A stretch of DNA of 64,000 bases from an uncultured Lachnospiraceae bacterium (GTDB lineage: Bacteria > Bacillota > Clostridia > Lachnospirales > Lachnospiraceae), in assembly GCA_934339135.1 (NCBI GenBank), contig CAKRHP010000014.1, forward strand, positions 39,433 through 103,432. Reading direction: 5' to 3'. Made by a program: the position numbers and the translations under genes. The notes below the pieces were generated by a model that was given only the letters and a program-made list of their open reading frames with translations, ran no database searches and had not been told where the DNA came from. Shown here piece by piece: positions 16,655 to 24,820 of the stretch. Each line of letters begins with the position of its first letter. The first letter of the stretch is position 1.

Positions 16655-18136
16655 TTGTACGTTAGAAGAGAAAAGAGCTGGCTGAAGCATATTGATTTTG
16701 CAATTTTAGATGTTTTTTGTATTATTGTTACATTTTATATCGGCTATATTTTCAGACATGGTGTGGGCAGTGATTTTACGACATATTACTGGAGACTGCT
16801 GTGTATCCTGATCGTGTTGGATATCAGTGTATCTTTGATCCGGTCCAGCCACAAGTCGATTGTCCGCCGAAGCTATCTACGGGAAATGCTGGAAACAGTG
16901 AAGCATTGTGTAACGGTAGATGGGCTTGCTTTGTTCTTTCTGTTTTTGGTACAGGAAACGGGGATTTATTCCAGAGAATCTTTACTGATTTATTTTGCAC
17001 TGCACAATATTGCCACATATCTGGCACGCTGTATTCATAAGCATGCACTTCGTAAGAAAATGACAAGTAATCCCGACGTGGAGCAGATGTTGATCCTGAC
17101 GAATCGCGAGGGTGCAGAGCAATGTGTGCGGGAGCTTTCTCAGGATGAATATCGTAATTATCAGGTGATTGGTGTTGTCCTTATGGATGATATTTATGAT
17201 TCGGATAAGAAACAGCCGGCAGACAGTGATTCCGGGGAGGACGTTTTCTCTGTGGCGGCCAGAGAAGCGGCAGCCACAGAGGAAATAGCCGGTATTCCGG
17301 TAGTATCTGACTATGCCGGAGTACGGGAGTATCTGATGGAACATGTTGTGGACAGTGTATTTTTAAATCTGCAGCTTGACAGCAAAAAAAGCCGCAGGTT
17401 AAATCATGAATTGATTCGTGCCGGTGTGACAGTACATATCAATCTGGTACGAGTGCCGGATGATATCCCCAATAGAACGGTGGAACGTCTGGGCAATTAC
17501 ACAGTTCTGACAACGGGACTTCGTCTGGCAAGTGCCCGTCAGATTATGATGAAACGGCTGCTTGACATAGTTGGAGGTCTGGTGGGGAGTCTGATCACAC
17601 TGCTTGTGAGTATTTTTATTGGACCGATCATTTATTTCCAGTCGCCGGGGCCGATTTATTTTAAACAGAAGCGTGTTGGTAAAAACGGCAGAACCTTTGA
17701 AATTTATAAGTTTCGTTCTATGTACATGGATGCGGAAGAGCGTAAAAAGGAATTGATGCAGCAAAACGAAATGGATGGGCTGATGTTTAAAATGAAGGAT
17801 GATCCGCGAATTATTCCGATTGGCCATTTCATACGTAAATATTCTATTGATGAGCTTCCACAGTTCTTTAATGTTCTTAAGGGGGATATGAGTATTGTCG
17901 GAACCAGACCACCCACAGTAGATGAATATGAGCAGTATCAGGTGTATCATCGCGGCAGACTTGCATCAAAGCCTGGAATTACCGGGTTGTGGCAAGTGAG
18001 TGGTCGTAACCAGATTACGGATTTTGAGGAAATTGTGGAGTTGGATATAGATTATATTATGCGATGGTCTGTGGGAGAGGATATCCGGATCATATTAAAG
18101 ACGGTGCGGCTGGTTATTCAGGGGGATGGCGAGTAG
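16655..18136 (+). CDS. Polyprenyl-phosphate sugar phosphotransferase (first priming transferase, CpsE/WcaJ-like)
   Basis: 493 residues. It transfers a sugar 1-phosphate from a nucleotide sugar to undecaprenyl phosphate, the first membrane step of repeat-unit assembly. Four or five N-terminal membrane helices (to about residue 120) precede a Rossmann-like CoA-binding region (about 130-250) and the catalytic bacterial sugar transferase domain. That domain shows a re-entrant helix (KRLLDIVGGLVG), KFRSMYMDAE, the catalytic Asp-Glu of SIDELPQFFNVLKGDMS, and GTRPP and KPGITGLWQVSGR. TTG 16655 is the best start, with GGGAGG 8 bases upstream. The sugar cannot be told from sequence. A terminator follows. 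A second, different priming transferase is encoded at 27682. Confidence 0.92.
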   Translation: MYVRREKSWLKHIDFAILDVFCIIVTFYIGYIFRHGVGSDFTTYYWRLLCILIVLDISVSLIRSSHKSIVRRSYLREMLETVKHCVTVDGLALFFLFLVQETGIYSRESLLIYFALHNIATYLARCIHKHALRKKMTSNPDVEQMLILTNREGAEQCVRELSQDEYRNYQVIGVVLMDDIYDSDKKQPADSDSGEDVFSVAAREAAATEEIAGIPVVSDYAGVREYLMEHVVDSVFLNLQLDSKKSRRLNHELIRAGVTVHINLVRVPDDIPNRTVERLGNYTVLTTGLRLASARQIMMKRLLDIVGGLVGSLITLLVSIFIGPIIYFQSPGPIYFKQKRVGKNGRTFEIYKFRSMYMDAEERKKELMQQNEMDGLMFKMKDDPRIIPIGHFIRKYSIDELPQFFNVLKGDMSIVGTRPPTVDEYEQYQVYHRGRLASKPGITGLWQVSGRNQITDFEEIVELDIDYIMRWSVGEDIRIILKTVRLVIQGDGE

Positions 18137-18192
18137 TTTGGAATGCTTGTTATCCTGCGTTATGTTCTGATCAGCAGACACCAATGTATATG

Positions 18193-18238
18193 AAAAGTGA
18201 GTTTTTGAAGTGAATTACTGCAAAAACTCACTTTTTTG
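18193..18238 (+). terminator. Terminator after the cps priming transferase
   Basis: AAGTGAGTTTTTG (18195-18207) pairs perfectly with CAAAAACTCACTT (18221-18233), followed by TTTTTT. Confidence 0.85.
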
Positions 18239-18289
18239 GAATATAGGATAAACCCAGAAATATACAAATGTCAGAAAGGAGAATGGGGG

Positions 18290-19033
18290 ATGAGGGACAG
18301 GATCCTGTTTGTGGAGGATGATGAGGCATTGGCTATGGGAACCTCGTATGTATTGGAAAACGAAGGAATGCAGGTGATCCGTGTGGGGGATTGTCAATCG
18401 GCAAAAAGAATTTGGAGAGAACAAGGGGATGAAGTGTTTGATCTGGTTCTTCTGGATGTAATGCTGCCGGATGGGGATGGATTTTCTCTGTGCGAATGGA
18501 TGAAATCGGAATACAGGGAGATTCCTATCATCTTTTTGACGGCTTTGGAGGATGAAGGAAATGTGGTACATGGTCTGCAGTATGGGGATGACTACGTAAC
18601 GAAGCCTTTTCGGACCAAAGAGCTTGTTGCGCGGATACTGGCAAATATCAGAAAATACAGGGTATGGAAGGCTGGAAAGAAGGATGGACTTCCTGCATCG
18701 GAAGAGGGCATATATCAAAATGGGGAGCTGCTTCTGAATGAGAAGGAAATGCTGGTATATCGGCGGGGAAAAAGGATCGATCTAACCCGCAGTGAGTACC
18801 GGCTGTTTCAGATACTGATCCATCATGCAGGGCAGATCTTGACAAGAGAACAGCTGATGGAACAGTTGTGGTCTGTGGATGAAGTCTTTGTGGATGATAA
18901 TACGCTATCTGTTTATATGAGAAGACTTCGTCAAAAGCTTGGGGATCGGGAAGAGAAATCTTATATTACTACAATTCGGGGCGTGGGATACCGTATGGAA
19001 CCGGCAGGTCGTGAGAGAGAGGAGAGAAGGTAG
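18290..19033 (+). CDS. OmpR-family response regulator
   Basis: 247 residues. The receiver (1-120) has the acidic pair in ILFVEDDEALAMG, the phospho-acceptor in LVLLDVMLPDGDGF, the T/S position in IIFLTALED and the Lys of VTKPFRTKEL. The winged-helix output domain (about 145-240) includes IDLTRSEYRLFQILIHHAG and TIRGVGYRM. The start at 18290 has AAGGAG at 18277-18282. It abuts the sensor kinase. BceR-like palindromes upstream of the downstream ABC transporter are its likely target sites, by analogy to Bacillus BceR. Confidence 0.93.
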   Translation: MRDRILFVEDDEALAMGTSYVLENEGMQVIRVGDCQSAKRIWREQGDEVFDLVLLDVMLPDGDGFSLCEWMKSEYREIPIIFLTALEDEGNVVHGLQYGDDYVTKPFRTKELVARILANIRKYRVWKAGKKDGLPASEEGIYQNGELLLNEKEMLVYRRGKRIDLTRSEYRLFQILIHHAGQILTREQLMEQLWSVDEVFVDDNTLSVYMRRLRQKLGDREEKSYITTIRGVGYRMEPAGREREERR

Positions 19034-20110
19034 ATGTTTCAGGAAAAATGCGTGAAAAGGTTTTTGGGGAGCAGTCTGTTGTTAGGAGTGGGGCTGGGTT
19101 TTGCGTGTGTCGTGATCGGAACTTATTTTTGTGGACTTACGAATCGCGCCGGAGAGTGCATTGCCGTAGGGGCTGTCTTTATTTTTTTGTGGTTATATGG
19201 TGGCTGGTCGCTGCGAAGATTATGTAATCAGGTGGATCAGGTAGGAGATGTGTTTGACGGTATATTGGCAGAGAGTTCCTTGGAGATGTCCCGGAGGAGT
19301 CCGGAGGAGTATTGGAAAGAACGGCTTCCACATCCGCTTCATGAAGGAGCTGTGGGAAGAATGGAAAGCCGTGTAATGGAAAGTGTATATGTCCTGGGGC
19401 AAAGGGAAAACGGTCATGCTGAGGAAAAGAAATATTTAAAAGAAATGATGACGGACATATCTCATCAGATTAAGACACCTCTTGCTTCATTACAGGTGTT
19501 TCTGGAGATCTTCGAGCAGAATTTCACACAGGATAAGCTGCATCATATGGCGTTGCAGGCACAGGAGCAAGTCGCAAGGATTCATTGGCTGGTGATGGGA
19601 CTTTTAAAACTGACACAGTTGGAATCCGGGATGCTTCCGGTGGCAAAGACGCAGAACGATCTTGGGGTAATGCTGCGGGAATGTGCAGAAAGAGTGGTCA
19701 GCGGTTTTCCGGAGAAGACATTAAAGGTCAGATTTGAGGGACCGGAGAAATGTATATTTCTTTGTGAGAAGGAATGGCTGTCAGAAGCATTTCAGAATCT
19801 GATCAAAAACTGCTGTGAATTCAGTCCGGTGGGAGAGGAAATTCTGATCCGCTGGAATAAGACACAGATGGCACTGACGGTACAGATTATGGACCGGGGA
19901 CCGGGCATTCCTATGGAGGAACTGCCCAAGATCTTTAACCGGTTTTATCAGGTGAAAGGTGGAAAGGGACAATATCAGGAGCATAAGGGAGTGGGAATCG
20001 GTTTATCGCTGGCAAAGGAGATCATTGAGCGGCAGAAGGGATCCCTGGTGGCTTACAGCAGCACGGAGCCGCCGACATTTACACGGTTTGAGGCTGTGTT
20101 TATCTGTTAG
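19034..20110 (+). CDS. Sensor histidine kinase with short two-helix input (intramembrane-sensing type)
   Basis: 358 residues. Two closely spaced membrane helices (about 14-36 and 40-62) with almost no extracellular loop, the plan of BceS-like kinases that sense through a partner transporter. The H-box is MTDISHQIKTPLASLQ (His near residue 142), the N-box is FQNLIKNCCEFSP, G1 is DRGPGIP and G2 is GVGIGLSLAKE. Its ATG directly follows the regulator stop codon. The ABC transporter genes lie ~100 bases downstream, consistent with a detoxification module that senses flux of an antimicrobial peptide; that ligand is inference. Confidence 0.88.
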   Translation: MFQEKCVKRFLGSSLLLGVGLGFACVVIGTYFCGLTNRAGECIAVGAVFIFLWLYGGWSLRRLCNQVDQVGDVFDGILAESSLEMSRRSPEEYWKERLPHPLHEGAVGRMESRVMESVYVLGQRENGHAEEKKYLKEMMTDISHQIKTPLASLQVFLEIFEQNFTQDKLHHMALQAQEQVARIHWLVMGLLKLTQLESGMLPVAKTQNDLGVMLRECAERVVSGFPEKTLKVRFEGPEKCIFLCEKEWLSEAFQNLIKNCCEFSPVGEEILIRWNKTQMALTVQIMDRGPGIPMEELPKIFNRFYQVKGGKGQYQEHKGVGIGLSLAKEIIERQKGSLVAYSSTEPPTFTRFEAVFIC

Positions 20111-20126
20111 AGAGAAAACGACGTAT

Positions 20127-20163
20127 CTTACAAAACTGTAAGATTACATTCATGGGAATGTAA
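20127..20163 (+). promoter_or_regulatory. Two adjacent BceR-like operator palindromes before the ABC transporter
   Basis: Site 1: CTTACA (20127-20132), AAAC, TGTAAG (20137-20142), an exact fit to the TNACA-N4-TGTAA motif described for BceR-type regulators. Site 2: TTACATTC (20144-20151), ATGG, GAATGTAA (20156-20163), 8-bp perfect arms whose outer TTACA/TGTAA match the same half-sites at wider spacing. A TATGAT -10 lies at 20186-20191 with no good -35, as expected for an activator-dependent promoter. Confidence 0.7.
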
Positions 20164-20227
20164 GAAGGCTCTGGTAAGATGAGTATATGATAACAGACAT
20201 ATCTCAAGAGAAAGGATGAGTGGATAT

Positions 20228-20983
20228 ATGGCTTTTTTGGAAGTAAAGGATCTTACCAGGATTTATGGAAAGAAAGAGAATCAGCTGACGGCACTGGATC
20301 ATGTAAGCTTTTCGGTGGAGAGAGGCGAATTTGTGGCAGTAACGGGGGCAAGTGGTTCCGGAAAATCAACGCTTCTTCATCTGCTGGGAACCATGGATGA
20401 TGCACAGGAGGGGTCTGTGAAGCTGGAAGGGGAAGATGTTCTGGGAATGAAAGAGAAACAAAAAGCAATTTTTCGCCGCAGAAGGATTGGCTTTGTGTTT
20501 CAGGAATATAATCTGGTGCCGGTTTTGAATGTAGAGGAAAATATTCAGATTCCCGTACGATTGGACGGAAGACAGATGAACCGGGAATATCTGACAAAGC
20601 TATTGAAAATTTTGGGACTGGAGGAAAGAAAATACCATCTGCCCGAGGAACTGTCCGGGGGACAGAAGCAGCGTGTGGCGATTGGAAGAGCGTTGGCAAA
20701 CCATCCAAGCCTGCTTCTGGCAGATGAACCTACCGGTAATCTGGATCATCAGAACGGACTGGAGGTGATGTCGTTATTAAAACAGGCAGTGGAACAATTT
20801 TCACTGACACTGATCGTGGTAACTCATGATCCGGGAATTGCATCTATGGCGGATCGGGTGATCACGCTGTCGGATGGTGTGATCATTTCCGATGCAAAAG
20901 TAAAGCATGCATTGTCCTCTGAGGTGGTTCGAAACGATGCAGGGGAACAGAATCAGACTGTATCGGATCAAGGGGAGGTGTAA
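20228..20983 (+). CDS. ABC transporter ATP-binding protein (MacB/LolD/BceA type)
   Basis: About 251 residues. Walker A is GASGSGKST, the Q-loop is [15 protein letters not shown], the signature is [15 protein letters not shown], Walker B is [11 protein letters not shown] and the switch is VVTHDPG. This type works with FtsX-like permeases in peptide efflux or target protection. Start choice is uncertain: ATG 20216 has an AAAGG touching it, whereas ATG 20228 ([14 protein letters not shown]) fits the family start and has AAAGGA 11 bases upstream. The permease begins 3 bases after the stop. Confidence 0.92.
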   Translation: MAFLEVKDLTRIYGKKENQLTALDHVSFSVERGEFVAVTGASGSGKSTLLHLLGTMDDAQEGSVKLEGEDVLGMKEKQKAIFRRRRIGFVFQEYNLVPVLNVEENIQIPVRLDGRQMNREYLTKLLKILGLEERKYHLPEELSGGQKQRVAIGRALANHPSLLLADEPTGNLDHQNGLEVMSLLKQAVEQFSLTLIVVTHDPGIASMADRVITLSDGVIISDAKVKHALSSEVVRNDAGEQNQTVSDQGEV

Positions 20984-20986
20984 CGA

Positions 20987-23596
20987 ATGAAGCAGTTGGG
21001 TTATTATTGTATGCTGATGTTTCGATACCGTAAAAAACATCCCATGGAAACCGTATATTCCCTCTTGGCGATCACCGTATCGGTTATTTTGTGCTACTGC
21101 AGTATTACCGTTGGGTTTACTATAATGAATTATGGCTATGAATCGGCAATGGTGGAGCAGCATGGCTGCGAGATGGAGATGGATGATTTTCCGGTAGGGG
21201 CAACTACGCTTGATGGGGATGATGAGTGGAAGCCGGAGGATTACCGCCGGATGAAGAAGAAGCTCGATCAGCTTCCGGAAGTACGGGAAACTTACCTCAA
21301 AAAAGGATATAGTGATTATATCGATGATGGGGGAAATGAAAAAAAGCATGTGTATTATATTCTTTATGTAGGCGCAAAGGATCGATCAGATCTGCAGGGA
21401 TGTGCCGATCAGATCGAGAAGGATACGGGATATACGGTACATGTGAATTCTGACATTGCGACCCATTTGGGGCAGGGAACAGAGGAAGACAGCATGGCAA
21501 GATCGGCAGGCAATGCTATCGTGGCGATGATCGGTGCCCTGTTTGCCTCTTTTGTTATGCTGGTGATCCGCAATACCATGATGCTTCCGGTGCTGGAACG
21601 TATGAAAGAGTATGGTATGTTACGGTGCGTGGGCATGTCCAAGGGACAGCTCTCCTTTATGCTGGCCGTGGAAGGGATACTGTTGACACTTGTCAGTACC
21701 GTTTTGGGAACGGGGATCGGATTTGCTCTATTGCGAAGCTGTCAGGGATGGATCAATGACTGTCTGATGCTTCAGGTGCCGGCAAGATTTCATTTTTATC
21801 CTTCGGCAGTTTTGTACAGCTGTCTGCTCTGTATCGGTGTAACGCTTCTTGCTTTGATGGAACCGGCGAGGCAGGCAGGAAACCGGTCTGTTCAGGATAC
21901 ATTGCGTGGTGGTGTATATGGTTTGCACAGAGGAAGGACAAAGAAAAAGGGGGAGCGTCATCCTGTCAGTCATCTGTTTGGAAAAATTTTTGGTGTGGAG
22001 TGGGAATATGCGGTCCGGAATATGACCCGTAATCCGGGGAGCCAGATTTATATGTTTATCGGACTATTTATCAGCATGGTTTTATTTTCTGTTGTTTTCA
22101 GCAGTGTGGAGACAACATATTCCACCTACGAGAACAGTACCCAGGGAACTCATGTAGAATATACGGAAGCCATTGAAGTGAAGGGGGACTGTTCCGTGGC
22201 AGAAAAAGAGAAGATCGGTCAGGATGTGTCCAGGCTGAAGGGGGTAAAAAAGGCAGGACTTTATCGTCCGGGAAATCTGTATCTCCCGGGTTATCGTCAG
22301 AAAGAGCATTTTAAGTATGCAGGGGATGATGATTGGTACGGTTATCTGACGGCAATAGGATATGACCGGAAACATCTGGATACCATAAAGAGTCAGATTG
22401 TATCGGGAGAGATTGACTATGATAATATGGTAAAGGAAAATGGTATCATTTTATGTGATTATAAATATAATCCCAAGGATGAGGATGGAAATGCGGTCCA
22501 GAAGGATATACGTCTTACCGACTATAAGGTGGGAGATAAGTTTCCGGTATTGACCAATGAGGCATGTAACCGGGTCATTAGTCAGTTAGAGATAATTGAG
22601 AAAAAGTTGGGAGAGGAACCGTCGCCACCTCAAGATGAGTGGTTACCAAAAAAGTCAGCCGGATATCGTAAATACGAAAAGAGACTGAATAAATATTGGA
22701 TGAAAGCAGAAAAGCTGATGAAGAAAACAGGATATCCTATACAGGACTATCAGGATAAGATCAGGAGTTGGGGAAGCAATCATATTACGGGACCATATTA
22801 CATGAAGATGGTGTTGGAGCAGATTGAGGTAGACCGTGGGAATGTCGTACAGCTTCCAATCCAGGCCATCATTAAAGAGGACACGTATAATTCGGCTTAT
22901 CTGATGGACGAGTGGCTTGTAGGGGGACGTAATGTAGGTGTACTTATGGCAGATAAGACCTATGATCTGTATAGCACGGGTGTTGTGGCATTTATGGAAA
23001 AGAATAAGACAGGTACCGGTACAGTGTATATCGGAATTGAGCGTGATATCAGAGAGGCTGGAAAAGATCTGGCTGCTTATATTAAAAAGTTGAATGCAGA
23101 GTCTGCCGATCAAAACTTTGTTTTGGCATCTGACAGGGACGGAACCGGTGATCTGTCGTGGTATGATGAGGACAAGGGAAATACCAACCGGGAGATGGAG
23201 CTGCTTGAGAAGGGCGGCATAGGTATCGGGGCATTCATCTTATTTGTGTGTCTGTTGCAGATCTTTAATGTAACTGCAGCGGGAATGACTATGCGGCGGG
23301 AGGAATTTTATCTGCTTTCTGTGGCCGGAATGTCCGGAGGGCAGATGCAGAAAATGCTGATCCTGGAAAAGGCCGTAACTTGTTTGATGGCAATTTTAGC
23401 AGGTGTTGGTGCAGGCTATGGCCTGAGCTATTTATTTATTGAAGTATTTTTAAATCAGGATGGTGGATTTGCCGATGGAACCGGAGGAATCTGCTTTGCC
23501 TGGCCGACAGAAAAGATTCTGATCACGGCGGCGGTTGTTTATGTGCTGTGTCTGTTATGCAGCAGGGGAAAACAAAGAAAAGAGAAGCGGGGATAA
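20987..23596 (+). CDS. FtsX-like ABC transporter permease with two large extracellular domains
   Basis: 869 residues with two FtsX-type halves. Half one has a first helix near 20-45, an outside domain of about 120 residues, then three helices (AIVAMIGALFASFVMLVI; ILLTLVSTVLGTGIGFALL; VLYSCLLCIGVTLLALM). Half two has a helix at about 350-372 (IYMFIGLFISMVLFSVVFSS), an outside domain of ~370 residues, then three helices to the end. Conserved cytoplasmic turns are EYGMLRCVGMSKGQL and EEFYLLSVAGMSGGQM. Eight helices distinguish it from the ten-helix BceB, though the adjacent two-component system and BceR-like sites give a Bce-like context. The large loops may bind the sensed peptide; this is inference. 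Confidence 0.88.
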   Translation: MKQLGYYCMLMFRYRKKHPMETVYSLLAITVSVILCYCSITVGFTIMNYGYESAMVEQHGCEMEMDDFPVGATTLDGDDEWKPEDYRRMKKKLDQLPEVRETYLKKGYSDYIDDGGNEKKHVYYILYVGAKDRSDLQGCADQIEKDTGYTVHVNSDIATHLGQGTEEDSMARSAGNAIVAMIGALFASFVMLVIRNTMMLPVLERMKEYGMLRCVGMSKGQLSFMLAVEGILLTLVSTVLGTGIGFALLRSCQGWINDCLMLQVPARFHFYPSAVLYSCLLCIGVTLLALMEPARQAGNRSVQDTLRGGVYGLHRGRTKKKGERHPVSHLFGKIFGVEWEYAVRNMTRNPGSQIYMFIGLFISMVLFSVVFSSVETTYSTYENSTQGTHVEYTEAIEVKGDCSVAEKEKIGQDVSRLKGVKKAGLYRPGNLYLPGYRQKEHFKYAGDDDWYGYLTAIGYDRKHLDTIKSQIVSGEIDYDNMVKENGIILCDYKYNPKDEDGNAVQKDIRLTDYKVGDKFPVLTNEACNRVISQLEIIEKKLGEEPSPPQDEWLPKKSAGYRKYEKRLNKYWMKAEKLMKKTGYPIQDYQDKIRSWGSNHITGPYYMKMVLEQIEVDRGNVVQLPIQAIIKEDTYNSAYLMDEWLVGGRNVGVLMADKTYDLYSTGVVAFMEKNKTGTGTVYIGIERDIREAGKDLAAYIKKLNAESADQNFVLASDRDGTGDLSWYDEDKGNTNREMELLEKGGIGIGAFILFVCLLQIFNVTAAGMTMRREEFYLLSVAGMSGGQMQKMLILEKAVTCLMAILAGVGAGYGLSYLFIEVFLNQDGGFADGTGGICFAWPTEKILITAAVVYVLCLLCSRGKQRKEKRG

Positions 23597-23635
23597 AAAC
23601 GGGAGTAGAAGGTTTGGAATACAAAAGGAACAAAC

Positions 23636-23680
23636 AAAAAGAAGATTGTCAGAATATTTATATCTGACAATCTTCTTTTG
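23636..23680. terminator. Bidirectional terminator between the convergent permease and glycosyltransferase genes
   Basis: AGAAGATTGTCAGA arm (23640-23653) pairs with TCTGACAATCTTCT (23663-23676), flanked by A-run and TTTTG on either side so both strands read as terminators. Confidence 0.85.
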
Positions 23681-23689
23681 ATACGTCTT

Positions 23690-24796
23690 TTACTCCGGCA
23701 GGCATAAGATACGGATACGATCGCAGGCAATGGTTGATACGTGCCAGCGTAAAAAATAATCCTGAGCTTCTTTTTGATATTCCTCAGGAAGCTTGTTTTC
23801 TGCCCGCCACAGGCAGCGGCAGATCCGCTGGTAATGTAAAGGAAGCCAGTCGGCAGTTTGTTCTGCTGATTCCAGTGGAATAAAAACTTCATGAATGCCG
23901 TTTTCTTTTTCCTGTTGATAGATCTGCAGGAATACCGTCAGTATACAGAATAATTCATTGTCCTGATTCTGGGACAGATTTTCCTGTGTAAAATGAAGTG
24001 CGTCGTTATATCGTTTCTCCTGGATCAGCGAGAGCAGTGTCTCCACCGCAGTGTCTTTTCCTGCGGCTTTTTGTGGAGAAGACTCTGTCTGTGTGGCGAT
24101 AAAGCGGGTACAGGCATCAATCTCCACCTGATTATTAGGACAGTATTCTTCCAGATAAGTTTTCCGATAGGTATGGTAATCTTTAAGATTCTGGGCACCG
24201 CTGTCGTGGAGTACCCAGGGAGTTTCCTGATAGGGAACGGCGATCCGGTATCCGGCCCGGAGAAACTCCTGACATTGTGCCAGATCATAGAAGTCCCAGC
24301 CGGTAAACAGATCCGAACGCCACAGGAAATCCTGATCGGTCATCATAAGAAGTCCGTCAATCGCTTCTACAGTGGCAAAAGCCCGTCCCGCGGGAATAGG
24401 AATGTCAAAATATTCATCCGCTGTGGTGATCAGATGGGAACGAAGGGCTCCGGTTCTCATGGGATTTGACCAGATACAGCCGTTTTTATGAAGCTGTTTT
24501 GTTCCTACCATACCGATCATACCAATCTGTGGATATTCCCGGAAGATTGGTATGGTATCCAAAAGAAAGTGCCTGTTAAGGATCAGTGCATCCTGATGAA
24601 GGTATACTTTATATTTTGCATCGGTTTGGAGCATTCCTGCATTGTAGCCCTCTGCCATGGAGTTTGCACCACGGATCGGGAGAATATTCACGACAAATCC
24701 GTCCGGTATTTCCAGTTGTTTGATATAGATCTCACATTCATGAAATGCAGATTCGCTGTCTGTGCATATAATAAAGCTGACCTTTTGTGCATTCAT
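23690..24796 (-). CDS. StrF-like glycosyltransferase-fold protein
   Basis: 368 residues, minus strand. The first ~215 residues match the StrF-like branch of GT2-fold proteins (Glyco_tranf_2_5): KVSFIICTDSES, ANSMAEGYNAGM, YKVYLHQDALILNRHFL, IGMIGMVGTKQL and VEAIDGLLMMTDQDF, with WDFYDLAQCQEF and a PWVLHDSG His. The remaining ~150 residues are helical and not recognised (QEKRYNDALHFTQENLSQN). This type decorates surface polymers or proteins; the acceptor is unknown. It follows the Wzy-like gene by 24 bases on the same strand and probably shares its transcript. Confidence 0.75.
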   Translation of the reverse strand: MNAQKVSFIICTDSESAFHECEIYIKQLEIPDGFVVNILPIRGANSMAEGYNAGMLQTDAKYKVYLHQDALILNRHFLLDTIPIFREYPQIGMIGMVGTKQLHKNGCIWSNPMRTGALRSHLITTADEYFDIPIPAGRAFATVEAIDGLLMMTDQDFLWRSDLFTGWDFYDLAQCQEFLRAGYRIAVPYQETPWVLHDSGAQNLKDYHTYRKTYLEEYCPNNQVEIDACTRFIATQTESSPQKAAGKDTAVETLLSLIQEKRYNDALHFTQENLSQNQDNELFCILTVFLQIYQQEKENGIHEVFIPLESAEQTADWLPLHYQRICRCLWRAENKLPEEYQKEAQDYFLRWHVSTIACDRIRILCLPE

Positions 24797-24820
24797 ATAG
24801 GCATCTTCCTTTCTATGTTA

